Part shown: piece after piece, positions 1 to 7,358 of the stretch
Position numbering within the stretch: position 1 is the stretch's first letter
How the letters are laid out: each line of letters opens with the position of its first letter
Assembly: GCA_019419645.1 (NCBI GenBank)
Contig: DXZN01000059.1
Coordinates: 1-11,456, forward strand
DNA from: Collinsella sp.
GTDB taxonomy: Bacteria; Actinomycetota; Coriobacteriia; Coriobacteriales; Coriobacteriaceae
Reading direction: 5' to 3'
DNA: 11,456 nt
Program-made: the position numbers and the translations under genes
The notes under the pieces: generated by a model
Told to the model about the DNA's origin: nothing
What the model saw: the letters and a program-made list of their open reading frames with translations, nothing else
Databases searched by the model: none

Positions 1-499
1 CAGGGATGATGAGCATAGCTGTAGTGTCCACAACCTGAATGGCGGCCTGAATCACGTTGGCAAAGCTGTTGTTGAGCGCCTCGGAGACGGTGTCGACGTC
101 GTTGGTGAAAAAGCTCATGATGTCGCCCGAGCGCGTGCTGTCAAAATAACTGAGCGGCAGCGTCTGGATGTGCGCGAACAGGTCGCGACGAATATCGGAC
201 ACCACGCGTTGGGCCGCGCGCACCATGATCTGTGAGTAGCCCAGGGCCGAGAGCACGCCCGCGGCGTAGATGGCAGCAGTAAAGATAACCTGCCTGGCGA
301 GCAATTCCTCACCGCCCGTTGCCAAACCGTTGACGATGGGGCGCACCATGTAGGTACCGGCAAGGCTTGCGATGGCGGCCACAGAGGCAAGCACACCCAC
401 TGCGAGCAGCGAGAACTTGGCATGCCCCATGTAGGAGAGCAGGCGGCGGAGCGTCTGCGTCAGATTGGCGGGACGGGCCTGAGCGGATGTCTTAGGCAT
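1..499 (-). CDS. ABC exporter half-transporter, second subunit (3' end outside window)
   Basis: The first 166 codons of a multidrug-type ABC half-transporter, cut off at the window edge. What is visible is the transmembrane domain: an N-terminal cytoplasmic stretch (MPKTSAQARPANLTQTLRRL), a first membrane helix at about residues 29-50, a second at about 72-90, then the conserved family stretch with LPLSYFD, SGDIMS and NDVDTV at about 116-141. The ATP-binding domain would lie off-window. The ATG at 499 overlaps the stop of the upstream subunit (492-494) within ATGCCTAA, and an AAGGAGG at 508-514 inside the upstream gene sits 8 nt before it. The two subunits are therefore translationally coupled and almost certainly form a heterodimer. 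By analogy with TM287/TM288 and BmrC/BmrD, this subunit should carry the intact catalytic Walker B Glu and switch His, because its partner carries degenerate ones; that is inference. Substrate is unknown. Confidence 0.9.
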   Translation of the reverse strand, partial: MPKTSAQARPANLTQTLRRLLSYMGHAKFSLLAVGVLASVAAIASLAGTYMVRPIVNGLATGGEELLARQVIFTAAIYAAGVLSALGYSQIMVRAAQRVVSDIRRDLFAHIQTLPLSYFDSTRSGDIMSFFTNDVDTVSEALNNSFANVIQAAIQVVDTTAMLIIP

Positions 500-2313
500 G
501 TTGCTCGCCTCCTTCCGTGGCTTGAAGTGATCCGCTGGGGCCAGACGAAGACGGGGCATTTGCGCCGTCTGCGACGCCCGCACCCCCCGCAAACTCCATC
601 TGCGAGGCATAGATCTCCTGGTAGATGCTATCGCCCGCCAGCAGCTCCTCATGCGTGCCCACGCCGTGGACACGTCCGTCGTCCAGCACAATAATGCGAT
701 CGGCATCCATGACGCTCGCAATGCGCTGCGCAATGACAATCACCGTCGTATTGGGAATCTGAGCGATATGCTCACAAATCTTGGCGTCGGTCGCCATATC
801 GACCGCGCTGGTCGAATCGTCAAAGATGAGCACACGCGGATGCTTGAGCAATGTACGCGCGATGCACAGGCGCTGCTTCTGCCCGCCCGAGACACCGGCA
901 CCACCCTGGCCCAGATAGCCGTCAAGGCCGCCGATGCGATCCAGGAACTCGTCCACGCACGCCGCGCGGCAAGCCGCGAGGAGCTCATCGTCCGACGCCT
1001 GCGGATTGCCCCACTGCAGGTTCTCGCGCACGGTACCCGTAAACAGCACGTTCTTTTGCAGCACGATACCCACGGTGTCGCGCAGGGCAACCAGGTCGCA
1101 ATCGCGCACATCGCGCCCGCCCACGAGTACGGCGCCTTCGGTGGCGTCGTACAGGCGCGCGATTAGCTGCGCAAGCGAACTCTTGCCCGAGCCCGTGCCG
1201 CCGAGCACGCCCACCGTGGAGCCCGCCTCAATGCAAAGGTCAATATGCTCGAGCACATCCTCGGCAGCATCCGCGCGGTACTTAAACGACACGTCGCGAA
1301 ACTCGATGCTTCCGTCGGCCACCCCGTGCACAGCAGCAGTAGCGTCGGGCGCCTGGATAAGCGAATGCTCGTCGAGCACCCGCGAGATGCGTTCCACGCT
1401 GGCAAGTGCACGGGTGAGCAGCAAAAAACACGTTGGAAATCATCATGAGCGAGTTCATGATCAGCAGCACATAGCTCATAAAGCCCGTGAGCGAGCCCAC
1501 ACCGAGCTCGCCGGCAAGAATCATGCGCCCGCCGATCCACAGAATGGAAAGCGCCGCCACGTACATCGACAGCTGAAACACTGGCAGGTTGAGCACGGCG
1601 TTGCCAAAGGTCTTCGTCGCCGTGCGCGCGAGCTCGGTATTGACGGCATCGAACTTGGCCTCCTCGTGCTCGGCGCGCACGTACGCCTTGACGGCGCGCA
1701 CGGCGGTGAGGTCCTCCTGCACCACACCGTTGAGATGGTCCATCGAGGTCTGCAGCTGGCGGTAGAGCGGACTGACGCGATAGGTGATAACGCCCAGCAC
1801 GATCGCCAGCACCGGCAGGATGATCGCGAAAACGGTGGCGAGCGGACGCGACAGCACCAGCGCATAGACCAAGCCGACGATGAGCGTCACGGGACCGCGC
1901 ACCATGGGGCGAAAGCCATTGCCGATGGCGTTTTGAATCACGGTGATGTCGGTGGTCATGCGAGTGACAAGCGAGCTGGCGTCGTAGTTGTCCAGATTGC
2001 CAAAAGCGAGCGTCTGGATCTTGCGATACTCGGCCTCGCGCAGGTTAGCGCCCAGCCCCGAGGCGACGCGAGCAGACGTGCGTGCATAGCCCAAGCCAAG
2101 TACCAGCGAACATGCGGCGCATACCAGCATATACGCGCCCTGCAACAGCATGTAGTTGATGTCGCCCGCGGGCACGCCCACGTCGATGATATTTGCCATG
2201 ATGACCGGGATAAACAGCTCGAGCGCCGTCTCGGCCGTCACAAAGAACACGCCGATAATGGCATCGCGGCGGTATGCCCCCAGATAGGAAAACAGAATCT
2301 TGAGATTGCGCAC
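492..2313 (-). pseudogene. ABC exporter half-transporter, first subunit, with a +1 frameshift (possible pseudogene)
   Basis: Fused transmembrane plus ATP-binding half-transporter, 606 aa if one T is removed, the usual length for this family. It starts at GTG 2313: the in-frame codons upstream are TGC and ACC, then a TGA stop, and a GGGGGA lies about 9 nt away. The membrane domain (residues 1-295) has six predicted helices and NLREAEYRKIQ, TDITVIQN. The ATP-binding domain has Walker A GGTGSGKSS (about 371-379), Q-loop VLQKN, signature VSGGQ (about 474-478), Walker B LIFDD (about 495-499) and switch IAQR (Gln529). The reading frame breaks at a run of six A (plus strand, 1423-1428): SNVF in one frame must join LLLTRAL in another. 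Walker B ends in Asp, not Glu, and the switch has Gln, not His. That combination marks the degenerate-site subunit of heterodimeric exporters such as TM287, so these two changes are likely native, unlike the frameshift. The break could be a sequencing error, a recent mutation or a phase-variable tract. If real, the product stops after a short unrelated tail and the exporter is inactive. Confidence 0.85.
508..514 (-). promoter_or_regulatory. Ribosome binding site of the second ABC subunit
   Basis: AAGGAGG on the minus strand, 8 nt before the ATG at 499 and inside the last codons of the upstream subunit. It fixes the start and supports translational coupling of the two halves. Confidence 0.75.
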
Positions 2314-2354
2314 GCAGGTTCATCCCCCATCAAACGTTGTTCGCAAACCCACGT

Positions 2355-2382
2355 ATTATGGCGCGCCATGCGGCGGTGTCAA
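2355..2382 (-). promoter_or_regulatory. Sigma70-type promoter of the ABC exporter genes
   Basis: Minus-strand -35 TTGACA (2382-2377, perfect consensus), 16-bp spacer, -10 CATAAT (2360-2355, five of six). The predicted start of transcription is near 2348, giving a leader of about 35 nt before the GTG at 2313. The spacer contains a perfect 12-bp palindrome, which suggests repressor control. Confidence 0.65.
2358..2369. promoter_or_regulatory. Palindrome ATGGCGCGCCAT in the ABC promoter spacer (operator candidate)
   Basis: A perfect 12-bp palindrome overlapping the -10 edge and spacer of the ABC exporter promoter. The half-site GCGCCATG (2363-2370) recurs in the inverted repeat at 2418-2437. 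A protein bound here would block RNA polymerase. The cognate regulator is unknown; the BmrR-like protein nearby binds a different motif. Confidence 0.4.
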
Positions 2383-2417
2383 GTGTTCCGAAATCGATTT
2401 CTGCAAGGCTAGTGCAG

Positions 2418-2437
2418 GCGCCATGCTCACATGGCGC
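2418..2437. repeat. Inverted repeat GCGCCATG-CTCA-CATGGCGC (second operator candidate)
   Basis: Perfect 8-bp arms (2418-2425 and 2430-2437) around a 4-nt centre, with no T-run, so not a good terminator. It shares its half-site with the palindrome in the ABC promoter spacer. The two are about 64 bp apart centre to centre, roughly six helical turns, which would place two bound dimers on the same face. Role inferred only. Confidence 0.4.
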
Positions 2438-2501
2438 ACGTCCGTATTCAATTAGAAATAAACGCGAGCGTGACTTTTTCACCCCACTGCCGACACAAAC
2501 C

Positions 2502-2532
2502 TTGACTCTACAATCGTTGTAGGGTTTTCACT
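2502..2532 (+). promoter_or_regulatory. MerR-type promoter and operator of the MATE-merR operon
   Basis: -35 TTGACT (2502-2507), an unusually long 19-bp spacer, and a weak -10 TTCACT (2527-2532). Within the spacer sits the palindrome CTACAA-TCG-TTGTAG (2508-2522), extended to 2505-2525 with one mismatch pair (2507/2523). A 19-bp spacer filled by a dyad is the hallmark of promoters that MerR-family proteins activate by untwisting DNA. Transcription should start near 2539, about 34 nt before the MATE start codon. The BmrR-like regulator at 3975-4823 is the obvious ligand-dependent activator. Confidence 0.7.
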
Positions 2533-2572
2533 ACACTGGTAGCAAAACAAACCCAGCCAGAAAGCCCCGCCC

Positions 2573-3919
2573 ATGGAACACGACCTTACACGCGGCAATG
2601 TCCTCAAGACCATCGCGGTCTTTGCCCTGCCTTATATGCTCTCCTACTTTTTGCAGATGCTCTACGGCATGGCCGACCTGTACATGATGGGGCAGTTTAG
2701 CGGCGCTGCCGGCATCACCGCTGTGGGCAACGGCGCGCAGACACTCTATATCATTACCGTGACGCTCGTGGGTCTGGCCATGGGAACGACGGTCATCGTC
2801 GGCCACGCCGTGGGCTCGCGCCGCTTCGATCGCGCCGAGACCGCCATCGGCAACACCATCACGCTGTTTATGGGTGTCTCGGTGGTGCTGGCCGCTGCCT
2901 TGCTCGCACTGTGCCCGCAGATCGTGGCGCTCATTGGCACGCCGGCCGAGGCGGTCGAAGGCACCGCCGCCTACCTGCGCATTTGCTTTATCGGCATTCC
3001 CTTTATCGCCGCGTACAACATCCTCTCGGCCATCTTTCGCGGGCTGGGCGATTCGCGCTCGCCCATGTACGTGATCGGCGTGGCGTGCATCATCAACATC
3101 GCGCTCGATTTTCTGTTTATCGGCCACATGGGGCTCGGCCCCGTGGGCGCAGCGCTCGGCACGGTGACCGCGCAGACGGCCAGCGTTGCCCTCGCGCTCG
3201 TGTGGCTCAAGAGCCGTCGCACAAACATCCACGTTAAGCGCAGCGACCTGCGCCCCCAGCCCGAGGTGCTCGGCAGCATTCTTAAAATCGGCGTGCCCGT
3301 GGCTGTGCAGGACGGCTGCATCCAGGTGGCGTTTATGTTCATCACCGTCATCGCCAACCACCGTGGGCTAGTCGACGCCGCCGCCGTGGGCCTAGTCGAG
3401 AAGATGATCAGCTTTTTGTTTATCGTGCCGAGTTCCATGGGCGCTACCGTCAGCGCGCTCACGGCGCAAAACGCCGGCGCGGGCAAGGGCGACCGCGCGC
3501 GTCAGGTGCTCAAGGATGCCATGACCATCTCGGTGGTGTACGGCTGCCTGATCACGGTGCTGATGTGGCTGGTAGCGCCGGCGTTTATCGGCTTTTTTGC
3601 CAAGGACCCCGCGGTGGTCGCGGCCGGTACCGGCTATATGCACAGCTATATTTTTGACGCGATTTTTGCCGGCATCCACATTTGCTTTAGTGGCTTTTTC
3701 GCTGCGTATGGCAAGAGCTACATCGGCTTTGCTCACAACGTGCTGGCGGTGGCGCTCATTCGCGTGCCCGGCGCCTGGCTGCTGTCGAACGCCTATTCCG
3801 ACACGCTGTTTCCCATGGGTATCGCCTCGCCGTGCGGATCGATTTTGTCGGCAGTCATCTGTGTTATCGCGTTTACCGTGCTCAACCGGCGCGGGGCTTT
3901 TGACAAGCTGGTGGCGTAG
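2573..3919 (+). CDS. MATE-family multidrug/cation efflux protein
   Basis: Integral inner-membrane exporter of 448 aa, the usual MATE length. It would expel organic cations, drugs or metabolites using a Na+ or H+ gradient. About 12 hydrophobic segments form two related halves. Typical family signatures include YGMADLYMMGQF (Asp35 in the first helix), the loop motif IFRGLGDSRSP (about 154-164) and NIALDFLFIG (about 175-184). The ATG at 2573 is preceded by only a weak purine stretch (AGAAAG, 2560-2565), so translation may be modest. No nearby in-frame alternative start has a better site. It is the first gene after a MerR-type promoter, and a BmrR-like regulator follows 55 nt downstream, so expression is probably induced by a compound that the regulator senses. 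Substrate cannot be read from sequence. Confidence 0.92.
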   Translation: MEHDLTRGNVLKTIAVFALPYMLSYFLQMLYGMADLYMMGQFSGAAGITAVGNGAQTLYIITVTLVGLAMGTTVIVGHAVGSRRFDRAETAIGNTITLFMGVSVVLAAALLALCPQIVALIGTPAEAVEGTAAYLRICFIGIPFIAAYNILSAIFRGLGDSRSPMYVIGVACIINIALDFLFIGHMGLGPVGAALGTVTAQTASVALALVWLKSRRTNIHVKRSDLRPQPEVLGSILKIGVPVAVQDGCIQVAFMFITVIANHRGLVDAAAVGLVEKMISFLFIVPSSMGATVSALTAQNAGAGKGDRARQVLKDAMTISVVYGCLITVLMWLVAPAFIGFFAKDPAVVAAGTGYMHSYIFDAIFAGIHICFSGFFAAYGKSYIGFAHNVLAVALIRVPGAWLLSNAYSDTLFPMGIASPCGSILSAVICVIAFTVLNRRGAFDKLVA

Positions 3920-3961
3920 CGAGGCGACGCATGCCTAGCACCTCTCCCCTGTTTTTACCGA

Positions 3962-3967
3962 AAGGAG
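3962..3967 (+). promoter_or_regulatory. Ribosome binding site of the MerR regulator
   Basis: AAGGAG placed 7 nt before GTG 3975 and 16 nt before the in-frame ATG 3984. The spacing favours the GTG start. Confidence 0.7.
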
Positions 3968-3974
3968 CGGTCCT

Positions 3975-4823
3975 GTGACCGACATGCCAAGCGAACACAC
4001 CGAAGGCCTGCTCCGCATTGGCGAGGTGGCGCGCCTGCTCAATTTGAGCGTGGGCACACTGCGCCATTACGAACAGATGGGGCTGTTGGAGCCGGCATAT
4101 GTCGATCCGGCGAGTGGGTACCGCTACTACGGATCGCGGCAGCTCTCCACCCTCAACACCATCGGCAACCTGCGCGTTCTCGACCTGCCGCTGGCCCAGA
4201 TTCGCGAGTTTGTCACTACGCGCGATATGGATTTGATGCAACGGCAACTGACCAAGCAACAGGAGTTAATTGAGCACAGGCGGCGTGAGTTGGAGCGCAT
4301 GTCGCGCAAGATTGACCAGCGGCTTGCCTTGCTTCGTGGCGCTTTGAATACTGATCTCGACACCATTAGCGAAATCGAGGAACCCGAGCTTCGCTGCGCC
4401 GCGCTGCACGAGCGCGTCAATCCCACCGACGCCTATTCGCTGGGATGGCATATCCGCCAGCTTCAGCAGGGACAGCACGAAACCTTTGCCTATCTTGGTA
4501 ATCTGGGTGTGGGTATCGCGCCCGAACGCCTGGCCGCCGGAGACTTTGATGGCTACGACGAGGTCTTTCTGCTGCTCGATGACACCGATGATTACCTGGG
4601 CGATGTTGAGACACGACCTGCCGCGCGCTGCCTGACCATAAGCTTCCGCGGCACGCACGGACAAGCGGGCCCACGCTATAAGCAGCTGCTCGGCTATATG
4701 CGCGAGCACAACCTGACGCCCGCCGGTCCGTCGCGCGAGATCGCCCTGATCGACGACATCATCAGCGATGATCCGGCAACCTACGTGACGCAGATCACGG
4801 TGCCCGTTGCCCCGTCCAAATAA
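3975..4823 (+). CDS. MerR-family regulator with GyrI-like effector domain (BmrR/BltR type)
   Basis: 282-aa transcription regulator. Residues about 13-80 form the MerR winged-helix DNA-binding domain (RIGEVARLLNLSVGTLRHYE, then GLLEP, SGYRYY). About 84-121 is a Gln/Arg-rich helix that fits the antiparallel dimerisation coiled coil. About 135-279 resembles the GyrI-like / AraC effector-binding domain, ending in REIALID and ISDDPATYVTQI, which is characteristic of BmrR-like multidrug sensors. Glu255 is a candidate for the pocket acid that neutralises cationic drugs (the role of Glu253 in BmrR). It starts at GTG 3975, with AAGGAG 7 nt upstream. It is the second gene of an operon with the MATE exporter, and a MerR-type dyad promoter lies in front of that operon. 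The likely circuit is that drug binding activates this protein, which switches on both the exporter and itself. Confidence 0.9.
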   Translation: MTDMPSEHTEGLLRIGEVARLLNLSVGTLRHYEQMGLLEPAYVDPASGYRYYGSRQLSTLNTIGNLRVLDLPLAQIREFVTTRDMDLMQRQLTKQQELIEHRRRELERMSRKIDQRLALLRGALNTDLDTISEIEEPELRCAALHERVNPTDAYSLGWHIRQLQQGQHETFAYLGNLGVGIAPERLAAGDFDGYDEVFLLLDDTDDYLGDVETRPAARCLTISFRGTHGQAGPRYKQLLGYMREHNLTPAGPSREIALIDDIISDDPATYVTQITVPVAPSK

Positions 4824-4824
4824 A

Positions 4825-4859
4825 ATCCGCCCGAAAGGCATCATGCTTTCCGGGCGGAT
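4825..4859. terminator. Terminator between convergent merR and ligA
   Basis: Stem ATCCGCCCG (4825-4833) with CGGGCGGAT (4851-4859), continued inward with bulges by AAAG/CTTT. On the minus strand it is followed by TTTTATTT, so it is a good intrinsic terminator for ligA. On the plus strand the tail CTTCAATTT is weaker but could also stop the MATE-merR transcript. It begins one base after the regulator's stop codon and lies 22 bases from the ligA stop. Confidence 0.8.
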
Positions 4860-4881
4860 CTTCAATTTGGCTATCGATGCG

Positions 4882-7110
4882 CTAAGCCTGGGGCACCTGA
4901 CCAGTCGCCAGGATCTGCTCGAGTGCGTCCTCGTCCAGCACGGGTACGCCCAGTTGCTCGGCCTTGGTGAGCTTGGAGCCCGCTTTGGGGCCGGCGACCA
5001 GATAGCTCGTCTTCTTTGACACGCTGCCCGAAACCTTGGCGCCGAGCACCTTGAGCGCCGCGCCCGCCTCGTCGCGCGTGCGGTTGACGAGCGTGCCGGT
5101 GAGCACGAAGGTCAGACCCGCAAGCGGCTGTGCGTCGGCGAGCTCGCCCGCCACGCCGGCGTCGGCTGCGGCCTGCGCGTGCGCGGCACCCAGGTCGACC
5201 TCGAGTGACAGACCCGCCTGGCGCAGACGCTCCAGCACGGCAAGGTTCTCGGGCACGGCCAGGAACTGCTTGACGCTCGCCGCAATCTTGGGACCGATGC
5301 CCTCGCACTCGGCAATATCCTCTTCGCTTGCCAAGATAAGCTTGTCAATCGACAGGAATCGCTCGGCGATGACCTCGCCCACGCTCTTGCCCACATGGCG
5401 GATGCCCAGGGCAAACAGCACGCGACCGAGCGGCTGGCTCTTGGACTTGTTGAGCTCGGCGATGATTTTCTCGGCCGTCTTGAGGCCTACCGGAATGGGA
5501 TCGCCCTTCTTGACGCCCTTTTTGCTGTTGGAGCTGGCATAGGTGCGGCCCGTGTCCAGGCCTGCGATGTCGTCGACCGTGAGCTGGTAGAAGTCCGCAA
5601 CATCGTGGATCAGGCCGGCGGCGATCATCTTGTCGACGATCTCGTCGCCTAGGCCATCGACGTCCATACAGCCGCGGCTCACCCAGTGGAGCAGGCGCTC
5701 CTTGAGCTGCGCGGGGCAGTCGATGGACACGCAGCGGTAGGCCACCTCGCCATCCTCGTGAACCACGGGGCTGCCGCACACGGGGCAAACCTCGGGCATG
5801 TGCCAGTCAACCGAATCGGCCGGGCGCTTGTCGAGCACCGGACCCACAACCTCGGGGATCACGTCGCCCGCCTTGTGCACGATGATGGTATCGCCCTCGC
5901 GCACGTTTTTGCGGCGGATCTCGTCGATGTTGTGCAGCGTGGCGCGCGCGATGGTGGAGCCGGCGACCGTCACCGGGTCGAACTCGGCGACCGGCGTGAG
6001 CACACCAGTGCGGCCCACCTGGATGCGAATCTCGCGCAGGATGGTCTGCTTTTCCTCGGGCGGGAACTTAAAGGCAATGGCCCAGCGCGGTGCGCGGGCG
6101 GTAAAGCCCAAGTCGAGCTGCTGCTGGAAGCTGTCGACCTTTACGACCACGCCGTCGATGTCGTAGTCCAAGTCGCCGCGATGCTCGAGGGCCTGGGCGC
6201 AGAACTCGTGGACCTCGGCCGGCGTGGCGCAGCGGGCCACGTTGGGGTTGACGCTAAAACCGGCGCTGCGCAGCCAGTCGAGAAATTCGCGCTGGCTGTG
6301 GACGTGCAGCGGATCGGTATCGGCGATGGCGTAGATAAAGGTGGCCAAGTCGCGACGCGCCGTGACCTTGGGGTCTTTTTGGCGCAGGGATCCTGCAGCG
6401 GCGTTGCGCGGGTTGGCAAAGGGGTCACGGCCCTCGGCATCGGCCTCTTCATTCAGACGAACAAAGCTGCCCTTAGGCATGTAGACCTCGCCGCGTACTT
6501 CGATGGTACGCTCGCGGTCGGCGCCCATATGAGCGAGCGCCGGCTCGGACAGGTGCATGGGCACGTCCTTGATGGTGCGCACATTAAGCGACACGTCCTC
6601 GCCCGTGGTGCCGTCGCCGCGCGTTGCCGCGCGCACGAAGGTTCCGTTTTGGTAGGTCAGGGCCACGCCCAGACCGTCAATCTTAAGCTCGCAGGTATAG
6701 GTGACGCTGCCGGCACCGAGCGCATCCTCGGTGCGCTGGAGCCATGCGTCGAGCTCGTCCAGATCCATGGCATCGTCCATGGAATACATGCGCGCCATGT
6801 GGGTGACCGGCGTAAACTGCTCGCTCACATAGCCGCCCACGCGCTGAGTATAGCTGTCGGGTGTTACCAAATCGGGGTAGGTCGCCTCGATCTGCTGGAG
6901 CTCAACGAGCATTTTGTCGAAGGCGGCGTCCGTGATCTCGGGTGCGTCGAGCATGTAGTAGCGGTACGCGTGGTAATCGAGCTCGTGGCGCAGCTCGGCC
7001 GCGCGCGCCGCCGCCTGGGCACGGGCGTCGGTCGGTGCGGCGGCATCCGCGCTCGCGGGCGTTTCGGTATCGATGTCCACACCGTCACCAAACAGGCTCG
7101 ATTGCTCCAT
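4882..7110 (-). CDS. ligA: NAD+-dependent DNA ligase
   Basis: Seals nicks in DNA during replication and repair using NAD+; essential in most bacteria. The protein has 742 aa. The adenylation domain carries the active-site motif KIDG (Lys143, which becomes AMP-linked), preceded by the NAD-binding Ia region (HAYRYYMLD, about 47-55). The OB-fold follows, then a four-Cys zinc finger (Cys442, 445, 460, 465), helix-hairpin-helix repeats (about 480-620) and a C-terminal BRCT domain (about 663-742, with TFVLTGTL and GAKVSGSVSKKTSYLVAG). The ATG at 7110 is chosen over an upstream in-frame ATG at 7155 because AAGGAG stands 7 nt before it and the protein then starts like other ligases. A 40-residue Ala-rich leader precedes domain Ia. 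Residues about 521-543 form a Lys/Ser-rich loop, longer than in the E. coli or M. tuberculosis enzymes. It is probably a single-gene transcript, ending in the hairpin at 4825-4859. Confidence 0.98.
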   Translation of the reverse strand: MEQSSLFGDGVDIDTETPASADAAAPTDARAQAAARAAELRHELDYHAYRYYMLDAPEITDAAFDKMLVELQQIEATYPDLVTPDSYTQRVGGYVSEQFTPVTHMARMYSMDDAMDLDELDAWLQRTEDALGAGSVTYTCELKIDGLGVALTYQNGTFVRAATRGDGTTGEDVSLNVRTIKDVPMHLSEPALAHMGADRERTIEVRGEVYMPKGSFVRLNEEADAEGRDPFANPRNAAAGSLRQKDPKVTARRDLATFIYAIADTDPLHVHSQREFLDWLRSAGFSVNPNVARCATPAEVHEFCAQALEHRGDLDYDIDGVVVKVDSFQQQLDLGFTARAPRWAIAFKFPPEEKQTILREIRIQVGRTGVLTPVAEFDPVTVAGSTIARATLHNIDEIRRKNVREGDTIIVHKAGDVIPEVVGPVLDKRPADSVDWHMPEVCPVCGSPVVHEDGEVAYRCVSIDCPAQLKERLLHWVSRGCMDVDGLGDEIVDKMIAAGLIHDVADFYQLTVDDIAGLDTGRTYASSNSKKGVKKGDPIPVGLKTAEKIIAELNKSKSQPLGRVLFALGIRHVGKSVGEVIAERFLSIDKLILASEEDIAECEGIGPKIAASVKQFLAVPENLAVLERLRQAGLSLEVDLGAAHAQAAADAGVAGELADAQPLAGLTFVLTGTLVNRTRDEAGAALKVLGAKVSGSVSKKTSYLVAGPKAGSKLTKAEQLGVPVLDEDALEQILATGQVPQA

Positions 7111-7117
7111 AGCGGCA

Positions 7118-7123
7118 CTCCTT
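7118..7123 (-). promoter_or_regulatory. Ribosome binding site of ligA
   Basis: AAGGAG on the minus strand, 7 nt before the ATG at 7110. It decides this start over the in-frame ATG at 7155, which would add 15 residues. Confidence 0.75.
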
Positions 7124-7294
7124 CGCTCGATTTCAAACGGATACAAGAGTACCACCGGTCACCATGGCGCCGAATAACCCTTTCGAACCGCACCGAATCG
7201 GCAGCCGCCAGACCGGAGTGGATCGCGCGATCAACTCATGCCCTTGCCATTTCTAAATGATCCGTTTCCCCGTCCCCAACGGATCAATAAGAAA
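7124..7294. other. Intergenic region upstream of ligA
   Basis: About 170 bases between the ligA ribosome binding site and the htrA terminator, so the ligA promoter should lie here. No good -35/-10 pair was found on the minus strand; TACTCT (about 7146-7151) is the only weak -10 noted. A perfect 12-bp palindrome GATCGCGCGATC lies at 7221-7232. No gene or RNA is supported. Confidence 0.4.
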
Positions 7295-7332
7295 AGAGGG
7301 GACTGTCCCGCGTTGGCGGGACAGTCCCCTCT
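7295..7332 (-). terminator. Strong hairpin terminator of htrA (GGGGACTGTCCC core)
   Basis: Perfect 17-bp stem (7295-7311 with 7316-7332) and a GTTG loop. On the minus strand the stem is followed by TTCTTATT after its closing TCT, giving a T-rich tail. It lies 27 bases after the htrA stop. The arm contains GGGGACTGTCCC, related to the GGGGACAGGCACC core of the hairpin at 8991-9023, so both may derive from a repeated palindromic family. Confidence 0.85.
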
Positions 7333-7358
7333 GGCTTCGATATGTGCAATACGGTTCG

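Noticed and set aside
1422..1429. Programmed -1 ribosomal frameshifting at the T-run in the ABC gene
   Set aside because: The required change is +1 (skip one base), no slow codon or stop follows to favour it, and the run of six is short for transcriptional slippage. Mutation or error is simpler.
934..2412. 492-codon plus-strand frame opposite the ABC subunit
   Set aside because: Low-complexity Arg/Ser/His-rich product with no membrane or domain pattern; the opposite strand encodes clear ABC motifs.
2531..3361. 276-codon minus-strand frame opposite the MATE gene
   Set aside because: His/Asp/Gly-rich, no domains, and it would run across the MerR-type promoter; a shadow frame.
4824..4881. Riboswitch or small RNA between merR and ligA
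   Set aside because: The space is filled by a simple hairpin with a T-tail placed right after the converging stop codons; a terminator explains it.
7111..7155. Longer LigA start at the ATG at 7155
   Set aside because: No good ribosome binding site; the extra residues (MVLLYPFEIERRSAA) are unlike ligase N-termini, and the ATG at 7110 has AAGGAG at ideal spacing.
7160..7240. tRNA-like GGTTCGAAA on the minus strand upstream of ligA
   Set aside because: No matching T-arm, acceptor or anticodon stem could be built around it.
5686..7260. 524-codon open frame on the plus strand opposite ligA
   Set aside because: It mirrors the codon structure of ligA, a certain gene; the translation shows no domain and is rich in His/Ala/Val/Gly as expected of an antisense frame in GC-rich DNA.
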